DNA from: Hemileia vastatrix
Lineage: Eukaryota > Basidiomycota > Pucciniomycetes > Pucciniales > Zaghouaniaceae
NCBI GenBank assembly: GCA_030280995.1
Contig: JASXTE010000013.1
Coordinates: 8,525,001 to 8,589,000 of the forward strand
Direction of reading: 5' to 3'
DNA: 64,000 nucleotides
Part shown: in pieces, positions 10,484 through 23,500 of the stretch
How positions within the stretch are numbered: the first letter of the stretch is position 1
Layout: every line of letters begins with the position of its first letter
The notes under the pieces: generated by a model
Seen by the model: only the letters and a program-made list of their open reading frames with translations
What the model was told of the DNA's origin: nothing
Database searches by the model: none
Translations under genes and position numbers: made by a program

Positions 10484-11290
10484 TGTCAGCCAGGCTGCTA
10501 GACTCACCCAGTAAAATAATTAATTATTTACTGGGATGAAGCCACGCCATTTTTATTTTCTTATTTTCTTATTAATTATATTATATTTACTTTAAAATTA
10601 CTTGTAATTTTTTAACTAATTACAATAAGTAAATTTAGTAAATATTTAAATTAGTATTAATGTCCCTTACATTTTTTATTCCCTAACAATGTGCTCAATG
10701 GCAGGTTAAAGAGATAAAAATATACTAATATTAAAAATGAAAATTCAAATTAGTTTATTTAAAATACTCAAATTATATTAAATTCTAAAAATTGAAAATT
10801 CAAATTATTTTGTACTAAGTGTGACATTTAAAAGTGAACTTTAAAATATATCAAATAAATTGATATATATTAAAACATATTTTATTGGTGCATCTTTTTA
10901 GTACTCTCAGTTATTTTTAATTTCTTATTTTGGAAGTATCTTTTCTCTCACACCTTAGGATGTAGGATTCTTAACTCCATGTGCTCTCTATCCTTTTTTG
11001 CCTATAAAAGGCCTTCCATTTTGTGCTGTTTTTCTTCATTCCATACAACTTAAAATTTTATTATATACAAACCTAAAACCATTTTGTTAATACTGCTCAT
11101 GTTTTAGTACTTACATTTGCGTAAAATCTAAACCTTACAATTAATAATAATCTTATCCCTATACCTCTTGTTTGAGTAATTAAACATAAAATATAAAATC
11201 TATGTAGCTGCTTTGAAATACTTGAGTTCTCCACCTTACCTGCCATTTTGACTTCCATAAAATCTTCTAGACCAAAAGGAGCCCTTGAAA
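10484..11290 (+). repeat. LTR of the A-related family (solo or partial element)
   Basis: Begins TGTCAGCCAGGCTGCTAGAC, nearly the start of the element A LTR, and has the TATA-type box TGCCTATAAAAGGCC near 11000. It ends near the TCTTCTAGACC at 11265-11275. Its 5' part recurs at 17141-17321 and its 3' part at 1-488. 11291-11589 holds no recognisable internal region. Confidence 0.65.
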
Positions 11291-11589
11291 AAAGTGGTGT
11301 CCCAGATTGTGCTGCAACAACCAATTGAAAGCCATAAACTGACCTTGAAAATTACAAAGCAAAGATCACAATGTGCTGCTACAGCTACCTGAGTCCTACA
11401 ACAATGCTAAGTGTCACTGCACATCCCTTTCACTTTTTGCTGCTCATTTTACAAACAAAAACTCTAATTTTTTGTAAGTGACTGCTCATTTACTCAACAT
11501 GCTGCATTTCTATAATCTGAGTGGAATGCAATATCATATATCAAAAACATCCTTATAATCCCCCATCTCATCATGACACTTTCTCATGT

Positions 11590-12641
11590 TGTGGCAATCT
11601 AAAGTTTAGTACAGCACTAAATAGATGCTTATAATTATTTTTGGGTTGCTTCTTATTCAGTATTAAAAGGCTAATTTAATTTAATATAATTTTATTATAA
11701 AGGAAATGGTTGGTTTTATGGCTAAAATTGGTCTAATAAATGCAATTTGATTAAAAGTCATGAAATGCTAATATAGGTTTAAAAATGTATGGAAATTCAA
11801 GTCAGGAATCTCAAGAACCATTAAATCTTTTGGAAACTTTTAATATTTTTCTTATATTTTTAATTATTCTATTAATTATTTTTGATTATTTTTAATTTTG
11901 GTTAATTAACTTAACTTTGATGATTTTCAAATCAATGAATAGGGTTTTGAAAGCTACCTTATTCAGATGAAATGTTCTCCAGATATAACCCTATCATCTG
12001 AAATTTTTATAGATTTCTTTATAAGGTTTTAAGGCTCTAATTAAATCTGGAAGTGGGTACAAGCTCTAGGAATGTCTGGATGGACCCCAGAAGGGAAAAA
12101 GGAGGCATGTGACTTGAATATGCATGAAAAGGCTGTGGACTAAAAATGATAAAAGGAATCTAAAAATCTATTACCACTAATCATAAAACATTATAAAGCA
12201 TAAAAACTATCTTTTGAAATGATAATTTACAATTGTAATACCCTATAAATATAACATTTTTATATAACACTTCATAAATATTACACAAAAAAAAATATAC
12301 ACTTATAGGGTATCATAAAAAGGTTTTCAACTCCAGGGACTCAATTATAACAAATTTCCACAAAAATATAAACTTCATAAATACATAATTACTCAATCAT
12401 TTAAATAAATTTTCTCTGGTACAACTTTTTATTGTATTTCTTTATATTTACCAAAGAACACATATTTGATAATCTTAAATCTGTCAAATAAACTGTTCAA
12501 AAAGTCATTTCTTATCAAGTAGAAATTTGAGCTTAGTTTATTGTGAACTCTTTAATTTACTAAAGGGAGAGGGTTTGCTTAGGTTTATTCAACTCCCTTG
12601 GATTCTACTGACGGAAATGTGAGTTTAAGAGTCTTTCTACA
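11590..12641 (+). repeat. LTR of the solo-LTR family (TGTGGCAATC...CTACA)
   Basis: Collinear with the solo LTR at 42635-43717: shared AAAGTTTAGTAC near the start, TCAAGAACC, TTTTTCTTATATTTTTAA, the CTGGAAG...GACTCC block, TATAGGGTATC and GGATTCT...TAAGAGT near the end. Strongly diverged from it. It directly abuts the first element C copy, so it may be that element's LTR; no target duplication was found. Confidence 0.6.
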
Positions 12642-13588
12642 ACGTCATAGAAAATCCCATATTACCAGCTATAGGCCTTGACAAAGGGAGTTGGAGAAAA
12701 ACCAAAGAGGAAATCCCCTGTCCCTTTAGAAAGAAAAAAGTGAGATCTACCTCCTAAATTAAATTGAATCTAATTTTCTAAAACCCCTTTTCAACACACT
12801 TTACTGCTTGATCAGCCAAGAAAGTAGTAAACAGACAGACTAACAGACCAAATAACTGAAATTTTGACCAATTTTGACACTAGAGAAAGCAATGATACTT
12901 GATGTAGGTTGAAAAGCAACACCAGAGACAGCAATAATACATGATATAGCTCACAAGACTATACCAGAGAAAAAAGTGACAAGAGTTGAGGTCAAGTAAG
13001 AGCTAAAATTTTCACAACCCAGACAAAAGATGCCAAAAACACACAAAAGAGTGAAGCACAGTGATTCCAGGTATATCATATGGTTGACGGTCCTTAACCT
13101 TGCTTAACTTTCTCACACACAGACCACCCTGGCTTTTTCCCAGCCAAATCAAACTCTCTCACCTCTCTACATGCATAAAAATGCCTCTAGAGGCTTCCAC
13201 ATGGGCATGCAGGCAGGCTGCCCAATGTAGGGACAGCCTCTTAGGTGGGAGGCCCCTTTTAGGCCTTTAAACACCCAAAAAACCCTCTTAACAGCAAAAA
13301 CAACAGTAACTACATGTAGAAACAAGCTACTCACACATAACACATACCGAAATGATGAGAAAAGAAAGGACATTAAGCTTAGACATAATAAGTGACGCTA
13401 GCTTAAGCCTACAAGAACACAAATAAACAGCCAAAAAGTAACAAAAGGCCAATAAGCAACACCATAACCCCAACTATACCCTACTTACCAAATAACGCCA
13501 AATATGCACTCCAAAGGCCTAGCCAGCTTTGGAACACCACATCCTCCCTCCTATCAAGAATTTCCACATTTTTAATCCACTAAAAACC

Positions 13589-14213
13589 ATGTTAAAATGC
13601 CTCCACAGACTTGTCTCTGACCTGGGCCCTTTCCTGTACTGCATTGAAAACAACCTCATCTGTGCAATTACTGGACCCCTTCAGATCTACAGGAATTCTT
13701 GTGATGCCTTCCACTCCAGAAAGAAACTATGCCACAGACCTGGCCCATTATCCTCCCCTTCAGCTTCTTCCTACACTCAGCCTGGCCCATCCTCTTCCAC
13801 CAGAAGATACAGACCCTCCATCATCATTCCAAGAATAATCAACAAACTTCATTCATCAAGAAGAAAAACTGTAACTTAAACAGCCTCTTCTTCCTCTCAT
13901 CATCCTGATTCACCAGAAGGTAAGATTCCATCACTCCATACCAAACTAGACTGACCATTTCTTCAGCCTCTCTTCCACCAGTCATTGATGATAATGAAAA
14001 TGTAGAGACCATTGAAACACCACCCCTGAATCCAATACCAATTGTCATAGAAAAATTCCAAAATCACTTGCAAAAACATAAACAAATTCTCTTTTCTTAC
14101 TTCCAATCAACTCCTTCAAAGGACCAACAAGAAATTGATAAGAGAAGGAACCTCTTCTAAAAATTCAAAGCCAATTCAGAACATTTTTCCACCTCTCTTG
14201 ATACCCTTCTGTA
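13589..14213 (+). pseudogene. Element C ORF-a, copy 1, broken
   Basis: Homologous to 56903-57533, including the same ATG context (ACCATGTT). The copy has NLICAIT followed by a degenerate zinc motif (CDAFHSRKKLC, second Cys lost), then Ser/Pro-rich sequence and a TAA at 13877. A candidate intron at 13920-13966 (GTAAGATTCC...CTGACCATTTCTTCAG, 47 nt) is at the position of an intron in copy 2. Downstream the frame resumes with a basic helical segment homologous to 57366-57533, with one further stop near 14158. Function unknown; product would be small and basic. Confidence 0.5.
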
Positions 14214-14290
14214 AATCTACTAGTGCTTGAGTTTGATTTAGAAAAGAAAATACGACCAAACCCTCTAGAGGATTTAATCACCAAAAAAAC

Positions 14291-14667
14291 CTCAGTTTTA
14301 AGTCTTGGGGGACCATCCTCATTTTATAGTCTTGGGGGACTCAAAAAACCACAGTTTATAGTCTTTTGGGACTCAACATAACCTAAATCATAGACCCAGA
14401 ACCAGGGATCAACTACATTAAGACACAGATAAAAAACTAACATTCTGGGGTAATTTTGAATAGATCTTCCAGCTCATCTATTACCCCCAAGCTTACCTTT
14501 GCTAAATTCTGAGGCTCCCTCTGTGGATATACTCTGCCAATCTTTAAAACCAACACAAAAAAAAACACCCATTCTCCAGTTTATAGTCTTGAGAGACTAT
14601 AGAGCCATATTTTAGTTTAAAGTCTTGATGGACTAATGCATATTTCAGTTTAGAGTCTTGATGAACT
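14291..14667 (+). repeat. Dispersed 20-22-nt motif array, copy 1 (six units)
   Basis: Units near 14291, 14321, 14350, 14576, 14612 and 14645, each a variant of GTTTAAAGTCTTGGGGGACT. They are spaced unevenly in noncoding sequence between ORF-a and ORF-b and correspond in order to the array at 57592-57997. Confidence 0.8.
14447..14487 (+). other. Conserved hairpin of element C (H1)
   Basis: GGGGTAAT (14447-14454) pairs with ATTACCCC (14480-14487). Equivalent to hairpins at 57747, 60513 and 60772. Confidence 0.65.
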
Positions 14668-14789
14668 AATGCATATTCACCCTTATTTCACTTGCTGAAC
14701 TTCAAAATCCACTTCATCTTTTACCCATCACTGATAAGAAAAACTTTTCTTCTCTCTTTCTCTTAATCATTTTTATTCCACCACAGATC

Positions 14790-15194
14790 ATGTCAAACCT
14801 TAAATCACATGCTCTTGACCTCTCAACCCTTCCTTTCTTCACTTCTCCCAATGACTATGCTTGAAAAAAGTGCATTCACATTTGCAGACCCTACACATTC
14901 ACTCTTCTAACTCCAGAGGCCAAAATGTACAACAGGGATTGTGACTCTTGCAATTCAAAGAAGAAAAGATGTGATAGAGATCCCAATTATACTCTACCTC
15001 AACCTTCACCTTCTCACAAATACATCTCCAAGTCCCCTACCAGAGCTCCAGAGCTAGATCCTTCTTCTTCTTCTTTGTCTTCAGTTCCTTCTAGAAGATC
15101 CAGAAGATCTGTCCCTAGAACTCTTTCTAAACGGCCACCTCTATCATCCCAATCATCTGATTTTATCTATTCAAATTCCACTTCAAATACTTAA
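14790..15194 (+). pseudogene. Element C ORF-b, copy 1, with an in-frame TGA
   Basis: ATG at 14790, 24 codons, then TGA at 14862-14864, after which the same frame stays open to 15194. Past the TGA lie KKCIHICRP and CDSCNSKKKRCDR: the latter is C-x2-C-x6-C with basic residues between, the spacing of the first half of a fungal Zn2Cys6 cluster. A Ser/Arg-rich tail follows. Codons on both sides of the TGA match copy 2 mostly by synonymous change. Whether the TGA is read through, was Trp, or simply inactivates both copies is open. Confidence 0.5.
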
Positions 15195-15670
15195 AATTCA
15201 GCTCCTAGGATTCTAGACCCCATCCACGGTGACCACCAGATGTCAGGAGGCCCACCGGCCTTACTGGAAAGCATAAATCAGGCTCAAAACCTTCAAAAAC
15301 AACCAGAAAACAAACTAGATTCTCCAAAAAACAGCATAATTTCTGAACAAGAACCTCCTGGTGCTCCCAGAGGAATTCAAGTAAAATTTTTAAGCTTCAA
15401 CAACACCTAAAATTCCCAAACATCAAGAAGACCTTCCAGAGCTCTTCAAGAACAAATCAGAGCTCTCAAAACTGCTCAAAAGCCAAATTCACCTTCTATC
15501 CAGGAGAAGAAACTACACCTCCCCTACGCCTTCAAACTACTCCTCTGACAGTTCCTCCAGAAGACATAAGTCAGCCCCCAGATCACCTTCACCTGCCCCA
15601 TCCTCCAACAACATTGGTTCCCCTGTACCTGAAACCAATCCAACAGAGCAGGATAAACACCACACAATAT

Positions 15671-16782
15671 GGGGGGTGGACTTGTTAGCAAGTCCACAAC
15701 CTTGAACCCTAATTAATATCTAATTGAGCACTAATTGAGGAAGTTATGAAACAACCAAGAAGAAATAGTGAATTTAATTAGAAAAAACCTTGTAAATAAT
15801 TTGAACCTTCATTAAACCACAGTTGATTAATAGTTCAAAAAATATTTATACTTGAATTAGAGGACTTGTTAAGGGATAAAAGAATAAATGAGCCCCACTA
15901 TCAATCTAGCCTTATGGCTTCATAAGATTTTGAAAAAATTGTAAGTTTTTTCATTTTTTGAATCTAATGAAACTCTCAGATACTTTGAATTATTAGAGAT
16001 TTCACAAAAATTTTATAGGTTATTCACCCTATGAATATATAGATAAAACATCCAATATTCTAAGAAATTATTCATTAAGAAACATTTATTGAATTTCAAT
16101 ATTTCATTGAATTTTTATCAGTAAAAAATTGAGAAATAAATGCCTTTTCTCACTATATCAATCAATATTATTTTTTATTTATCCATTTTCAAAACATTAG
16201 TGGAAGTTGAAACACTCTTTAAAATAATTTAAAATTAATTTTAGTCAATAGAACAATTTATAAGATTGATTTACATCCCATATTTATAAAATTTAAAACA
16301 GGAAATGGGCCTAATTCTATTAAAAATATAACTTATTATGCTCTTCATTATATCAATAGAATAAAAAATCCAATTTTTATGAGAATAAAATCTATGGTTA
16401 ATAAATATTGAAAAATATTTTTGAGTTTTTTCTGGGATGTTTCATGCCATTATGATTTCAAAGTCTTAAAATATATTTTATAATTTTTTTACTGACATTG
16501 TTTCAAAATGTTCCTTAGAAGTACTTTCCTCCCTTAAAATTCAAATCTCATTCTTCTTCCCTCTAAAATTCTCTCCCTCTTAAATTTTATTTAAGTCTAC
16601 CAAGAACTGACCCATTCCTAAACCTTATTACCCCTTCTCCACTTCTAATAATTCCATTACACCCCTCCTTACTTATTTTTCTCCCCTTAACACCCTATCT
16701 ATTCCCCTCTTGACCACTTTCCACCCCAAATTTCTTGATATTACTCATTTTTCTCCCTTTCCGACCCCTTTTACTCTATACG
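15671..16782 (+). repeat. Purine tract and truncated LTR (TGTTAGCAAGTCC...)
   Basis: A G-rich run (15671-15680) precedes TGTTAGCAAGTCCACAAC at 15683, the arrangement of a polypurine tract and the start of a 3' LTR on the plus strand. GTGGACTTG, TTAG, CAAGTCCAC at 15676-15697 form a perfect inverted repeat. The rest is AT-rich noncoding sequence ending in a CT-rich stretch, interrupted at 16783 by another LTR. Family not seen elsewhere in the window. Confidence 0.45.
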
Positions 16783-17140
16783 TGTCAGCTTGGATATCCC
16801 CAGGAAAGAGTAAAAGTTACTTATAAGTTATTTTAAGCACATGGACTATACATGGGAGAATATACATAAGTAAATTTATGATAAAATACAAAAGATGCCA
16901 TTATAACACCTTATATACATGCATATATCCACCTTTTATAAGTCTAATGTACTTAAAATTAAGTTGAAAAATGTTAGGGTAATCTTAAAAACCTTGAATA
17001 TAAGGCAAAATAATTTTTAAGTAGACTTAAAGCTGTTTTTTTCATTATTTTATGTTAAAAACAAGAAATGCGCTTCAAATCACTTAAAAGTTTACTATAT
17101 GCGCTATAAACTTAATAATATTCAAAATGAGCTTTGAAAG
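16783..17140 (+). repeat. 5' fragment of a B-family LTR
   Basis: Starts TGTCAGCTTGGATATCC and follows the start of the D LTR at 17322 (TACTTA, ACTATACATGGGA, ATGCCATTATAACACCTTATATACA). Broken after 358 bases by the LTR at 17141. Confidence 0.7.
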
Positions 17141-17321
17141 TTTCAGCCAGGCTTCTAGACTTAACCAGTAAAAAATTAATTACTTCCTGGGATGAAGCCA
17201 TACCTTTTTATTTCTTGTATATTATTATTAATTTTATTATATTTACTTTCAATTTACTTGTAATAAATTAACTAATTACAAAAAAGTGAATTTTGTAACA
17301 ATTTAGAATTAATATTATTTG
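17141..17321 (+). repeat. 5' fragment of an A-related LTR
   Basis: TTTCAGCCAGGCTTCTAGAC matches the LTR start at 10484 (first G replaced by T) and the following ~170 bases align. Broken at 17322 by element D. Confidence 0.7.
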
Positions 17322-18136
17322 TGTCAGCCTTTATATCCTCAGGATTGAGTAAAAAGTACTTAAAAATTATGTTAAACACATTAACTATACATGGGAACAA
17401 TAAATAAGAGTACACAAACAGTATACATAAGTAAAATTATGATAATAGACAAAAAATGCCATTATAACACCTTATATACACGCATATATCCACCTTTTTT
17501 AAGCCTTATGTACTTAATATTAAGTTGGAATATGTTAGGGTAACCTTAAGAATCTTCATTATAAGGCTACATAATTTTTAACTATACTTAAAGCTGTTAT
17601 TTTCATTGTTTTATGCAAAAAACAAGAAATGCGCTTTATTTCACTTAAATGTTGATTATATGCACTATAAATTTAAGAATATTAAAAATGCGCTTTGACA
17701 GTTCAATTTGTCTCATTTAGGACTATAGATTTTGCTACTTAAATGCATAAAAATATCAATTTTTAAATTTGGTGTTTTTTATGCCAGAAATGGCTTCTGT
17801 GTATTGGCTACATACTGCCTGCATTTTTCCCGTGTCTTCATTTTTAGCAAAGTTAGCTTTTTGACACTATAATTACACCACATTCTACGCCCACTGTGGG
17901 GAAAAACACTAAAATAGGCAACAGGCGCTTATTTAGTGTCCTAGCTTAATTAATAATGCATTGACCCTCTTTATATGCACTAATTTCATTAATAACCTCA
18001 CTCTTGGCGCCATATTTCACTACCACACTTAAATTTGCCTAAAATTAGTCAAGTATTTACCTGTTCAAGCGCCTTCCAAGGACTGCATGTAGTTACCCCA
18101 CATCTCACACCCTTTTTTGGGTTTCTAGGTGGTTTC
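17322..18136 (+). repeat. Element D 5' LTR, piece 1 of 3
   Basis: TGTCAGCCTTTATATCC...: inverse complement, with divergence, of the right part of the B LTR (18810-19637). It ends at the GTTTC target site into which B inserted. It continues at 27866. Confidence 0.85.
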
Positions 18137-19637
18137 TGTCAGGCTAAGGTCAAGTACAAGGACGTGAACTAGCTTGAATAGTCAGTTGTCTAGAAGATTT
18201 TAATGGTCCTATATGAATACTGTAGTTCTAATCCACTAAGTTGTAAAATATAATCAAATATAAAGGTCTCAGTAATATAATTCTCACTATTCTTATATAT
18301 GGCTTACAATCTTTATAGTTGGTAGAAAAATAGATTATATAAATTCAGATACTATTCAAAAGTCTTATAAAAGTACTAATTGATATGTATTATAATTGAT
18401 TTGGTTATATTGGTTAAATTGTAATGATAAAGAATGCAGAAATACAACCCAAAAACCTCCTCCTTTTATACACACTGAGTTCCCCAATGATTCCCTTGAT
18501 GTACCACCCAATACACAGTTAATCACGCCTCTAAACAACTAATAGACATTCCCATCAACATTCCCAGTGACCCATGACATAATTAGAAGAGTAATAACCT
18601 CCAAAATCCTGAAATAATAAGGGAAATCCATCAAAATTAAAGAAAAAGACAAAAAGAGAGTATATGCGTAGAAAACAATAATATTAAGGACTAAAGGAGA
18701 CTTTTTAAGGTTAATAATAGCTTAATAATAAGGGGGATTGACTGTAGAAATAATGGGGCTAATCCTGACATTATACTATGTGAAATTCCCATTCAAAAAT
18801 AACCAAAATTGACTGAGAAACCACCCAAAAACTTAAAAAAGAGCGTGAGATGTGGGGTAACTACATGCAGTTCTTGGCAGGCTCTTGCACGGGTAAATCC
18901 TTGACTAAAATTAGGCGAATTTAAGCGTGGTGATGAAATAAAGTGCCAAGAGTGAGGTTATTAATGAAATTAGTGCATATAAACAGGGTCAATGCATTAT
19001 TAATTAAGCTAGGACACTAAATAAGCGCCTGTTGCCTATTTTAGTGTGTTTCCCCACAGTGGGCGTAGAATGTGGGGTAATTATAGTGTGAAAAAGCTAA
19101 CTTTGCTAAAAATGAAGCTATTCACACGGGAAAAAAGCAGGCAGTATGTGGCCAGTACACAGAAGCCATTTCTGGCATAAAAAACACCAAATTTGAAAAG
19201 TGTTATTTTTATGCATTTAAATAGCCAAATCAATAGTTCTAAATGAGCCCAATTGATCTGTCAAAGCGCAATTTTGATATTCTCAATTTTATAGCGCATA
19301 TAGTCAACTTTTAAGTGAAATAAAGCGCATTTCTTGTTTTTTGCATAAAACAATGAATATAACAGCTTTAAGTGTACTTAAAAATTATGTAGCCTTATAC
19401 TTAAGGTTCTTAAGATTACCCTAACATACTCCAACTTAATATTAAGTACATAAGACCTATAAAAGGTGGATATATGCGTGTATATAAGGTGTTATAATGG
19501 CATTTTTTGTGTATTATCATAATTTTACTTATGTATACTATTTGTGTACTCTCATTTATTATTCCCATGTATAGTTCATGTGTTTAACATAACTTATAGT
19601 TACTTTTTACTCAGTCCTGGAGATATACAGGCTGAAA
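18137..19637 (-). repeat. Element B 3' LTR
   Basis: 1501 bp. In minus orientation it should start TGTCAGCCTG; here the first bases read TTTCAGCC. Ends CCTGACA next to the target duplication. Confidence 0.88.
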
Positions 19638-19791
19638 CTCGCCCACCCAAAAAAAACAATAAAAAAAATGATAAGTTATACATTTTATTTTATTTAATTT
19701 GTAATTTTCAGGTATTCAGAATAAATCTGTAGCATTAAAGATTCAACTTTAAAGAAATAAAACATAATAAAATATTATGAGTACTGGTTTT

Positions 19792-20558
19792 TTAACCCCT
19801 CAGCTGGTTTAACAGAAATTTATTTCTGTTTAAATTTTTAAGAAGGGTGGATAAATTAGAAATTTCTTTTTCAGGTATCCATTTATCAAATTCATTTGAT
19901 TTCCCTTTAAATCTTAGTAAATACTCAGTTCCTTTTTCTTTAGTAAGGATTCTTTTCTTGAGTATTTTTTCAATCTCTTCTTTTTCCACCATTTCTTCAG
20001 GTTGCTTTTTAGGCCTTCCCCTTCTTTTTGGAAAAAGTCAGGATCATTTGCATGGTAAGGTTTCAATAATGAGATAGGGAAAACTGGATGTTTCCTATCA
20101 TATGGAGCATATAATATGACTTCCACTGCATTATTCCCAACCATTTTATTTACTACAAAAGGTCCTACAAAGGGATCCTTTAATTTAACATTACCTTGTA
20201 AGTTAAAATGTAGTGTTGATATGAGGACTTCATCTCCCTTTTTAAATTCAAATTCTTTATGAGATTTGTCCCACCTTTTCTTTTCATATTCAAATGCTTT
20301 TTGGATGCATTCTTCTGCATGCTTTCTACACATTTGTTGCATATGAATAAAGGATTTAGTGCCAGGGTGTATATCCAACCTTGGTAGTTTATTTAAAAGA
20401 TTTACTGGGGTATTTGGTACATATCCCAGCCAGAGTTCAAATGGTTTCTTCTCTGTTACAGAATGAGTTGTGCTGTTATAAGCAAATTCAAGGCCAGGAA
20501 TTAATGTTACCCAGTAATGTGTGAATTTCTCATTGTCTTTGTATTCTAATCCAAAGGC
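19792..20558 (-). pseudogene. Element B integrase C-terminal part and chromodomain, after stop and frameshift
   Basis: Continues the gag-pol frame past the TGA at 20556-20558. It encodes the post-catalytic integrase region (ELWLGYVPNTP, then KKRWDKSHKEFEF and KGDEVLISTLHFNL, DPFVGPFVV). Near 20030 a T run has one base fewer than the element A homologue, shifting the frame; the shifted frame gives EEIEKILKKRIL, YLLRFKGK and WIPEKEISNL, a recognisable chromodomain (aromatic positions partly replaced). Chromodomains direct such elements to heterochromatin in known chromoviruses. The TGA stands where A has a Cys codon. Confidence 0.8.
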
Positions 20559-23500
20559 TCAATATCTTCTGATCATGTCTTCTAGAGTTTGTATCATCCT
20601 CTCAGCCAGCCCATCAGTTTGTGGATGGTGTGCTGTAGACAATTTTAATTGACAACCTGATACTTCCATCAAAGATGTCCAGAACTCTGAAGTAAATTTA
20701 GGATCTATGTCAGAGATTATGGCTTTGGGGAACCCAGCAGTATTCATCATTTGAGTCCACCATAGTAACACCAAGTCTTTAGCAGATACCTCTTTATGGG
20801 TAGGGATAAACTTACACATTTTTGTTAATCTATCCAATATTACCCAGCAAGAATTGAAACTTTCTTTTCCTGCTAATGGCAAGCCAGTTACAAAATCGAT
20901 GTTTATAATTTCCCATGGAGCTTTTGGCTGCTCTATTTGTTGTAACAACCCAGCTCTCTTCCCAGTTAATCTTTTAGATTTCTGACAAGAGTCACATGTT
21001 TCAATGTATTTTTGTACATCCTCTTTCATGTTTATCCACCAGGCTGTGGTTTTAACTCTGGTTAATGTTTTGTTAAAGTCAAAATGACCAGCTAAGATGT
21101 CATCATGACAAGTACTCAACATTAACTCTTTCATAGAAGGTGGTATTACTATTACATTGCTTAACTTTTTCCTGTAATATATATATCCATCTTCAATTGA
21201 TAGTTTACCTTTTTCCAACGCATTTTTATACTTTGGAGGCAAGGTTTTAATTAATGCACTCATGGAGGCATTTGTTGGATCATTAAGAATGGTAGATAGT
21301 TTAGACAAATCTTTATCAGATGAATAATTTTCCAATATAGTTTGCATAAACTCTTCTTCTAAATCCACTATATAAATCCCAAATATATGTATAACCTCAT
21401 TTTCAGGTACAAAAGCTGGGTTGTCAGCATCATTTGGCAAAGGACTTCTGGATAATAAATCCACATTTGAATGCAATGTTCCTGCTCTGTGAGTGATTGT
21501 CATTCTTCCTCTGTACTCTTGTACAGCTAGTTGCCATCTAAACATGTGCCTATTAGGTGTTTTCATGTTTAGTAATGATTTTACTGCACTGCAATCTGTT
21601 ATAAGTTCAAACTTCTGGTCTTCCAGATAGTAATGAAGTTTCTCCAAAGCCCACACCACGGCTAAACATTCTAGCTGTGTGGCACCATACCTTAATTCTG
21701 TTTTTCTTAAGGTTCTGGATATATAACAGATAACTACTTCAGATAATTTTCCATTTATTATCTGTTTCTGCTGTAAAGCAGCACCCAAACCTATGAAACT
21801 TGCATCAGTGTACAAGATAAAAGGTAGGGTGAAATCTGGCAGTCCTAATATTGGAGCTGACATTAAACATTCTATTAATTTATTAAAGGCGTGTTGTCTT
21901 TCATTATTCCAAATGAAAGCTTCATTCTTCCTGATTAATGTTGTTAAAGGGGCTGCAATGGATTGGTAATTTTTAATATATTGTCTATAATATCCACACA
22001 TACCCAAAAAACTTTGAACCTCTTTTACATTTTTAGGTATCCCAATGTTTTTAATTGCTGCCACTTTATTCTGGTCAACACAAATTTGTAATCCAGATAC
22101 AACATGTCCAAGTACTTTCAAGGATTGAAATCCAAACTTACATTTCTTTAATGCAATAGTCATATTAATTTCATCCATTTTTTGAAAGACTCTTTTCAGG
22201 TAATTTAAATGTTCATCATATGTCTTTGAAAACACTATGATGTCATCAATATAGACCAACAACCATCCTTCAACCATTTCCTGATGAAAAACACTATCCA
22301 TCAATTTTTGGAAGACTGAAGGGGCATTCTTTGGGCCAAATGGCATTCTCACATACTTATATATACCCATATGTGTGGTTATTAATAAGTAATTTTGAGA
22401 ATTTCTTTCCACAGGAATCTGGTGGTAACCCTTGTTCCCATCCAGACAGGAAATATATTTTGCTCCTTGTAAGGTAGCATGGATAGAAGCTATCCTTGGT
22501 AGAGGGTAAATATCATCTACTGTATATGTATTTAGAGCTCTATAATCACCGCATAATCTTGCCTTATCTTTTTCATAAGAGATTAATACTGGTGAAATGA
22601 CACAATACTTAGGTGTTGTGTCCACTTTTTCAACAATACCCATTTCCAACAACAATTTTATATTGTCTTCAATATCTTTCCTTTTTGCAGGAGATGCTGG
22701 GTAAGGTTTCTTTTTTAAACTTCCAGGAATATTATCCAGATCACAGCTTAAAGAGATTTTCATCTCATGGTCTTTGACCAATCCTAGTTCATTTGAGCCA
22801 TGAGCAAATGCCATAGGATATGATTTAATCAATCTCAAAATATCTTCTTGTTCAATTTTTGAGAGTTGAGGACTGAAAGAGGCCTTTTGGATTTCATTTT
22901 CCAATTCACCCACTTCATTGGTGGTTCTTCCACCTTGCAGTTGTTCTTCTCTAGGAGAAATGGTATATACTGAATTTTCAGAACATATTTTGAATTTTCT
23001 TTTACCATTCACCCCTATGGTGAAACAACTGTTCGCAGGATCTAGTTTAATGCCAAATTTTGTCAATAAATCATTGCCAATAATAAACCAATCACTACAA
23101 TTATTATTATCCATTACTACAAATTCACAAACTGCTCTAACATATCCATTATTATATTTAAAGAATACAGCAGTTTTGTATTTGCCAATTGGATTTAATA
23201 CTGAACCAAAACCCCTCCAGTTCTTTGTCTGAACAGGTTCTAGTTTTTCCTGGTACTTACTATCAAGTTTCATTAATGCATTAAGTGAAACTACACTACC
23301 TGCAGCCCCAGTGTCAAGAATGGCATTCATTTCTTTTCCACATATGATAATAGGTGCTCTGATAGGTGTTATTCTGTAAGTATCATGAGATACATCTTTA
23401 ATTATTTCAGCTTCCTCTATAGAAGTTAAAGATGTGTCTGTATGAGGTATAGCATCATTCAGGAACATTATATCCTGTTCTAATACAAATATCTCATTTT

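Larger units (their letters stand above)
12642..15660 (+). mobile_element. Element C, copy 1 (fragment)
   Basis: Collinear with 55765-58980. Anchors: AGCTATAGGC then GGGAGTTGGAGAAAAAC, AAATCCCCTGTCCCTTTAGA, AACACACTT.ACTGCTTGAT, then the ORFs, repeat array and hairpin described separately. Similarity fades after about 15600 and the copy ends before the purine run at 15671. No pol is present in this copy. Confidence 0.7.

Noticed and set aside
11590..12641. Solo LTR with target duplication at this locus
   Set aside because: The flanks (TCATGT and ACGTCA) do not match; it may instead be the terminal LTR of element C copy 1.
22918..23232. 104-residue plus-strand frame within B pol
   Set aside because: Shadow of the pol frame on the other strand; the same shadow appears at 32675 and 53563 because pol is conserved.
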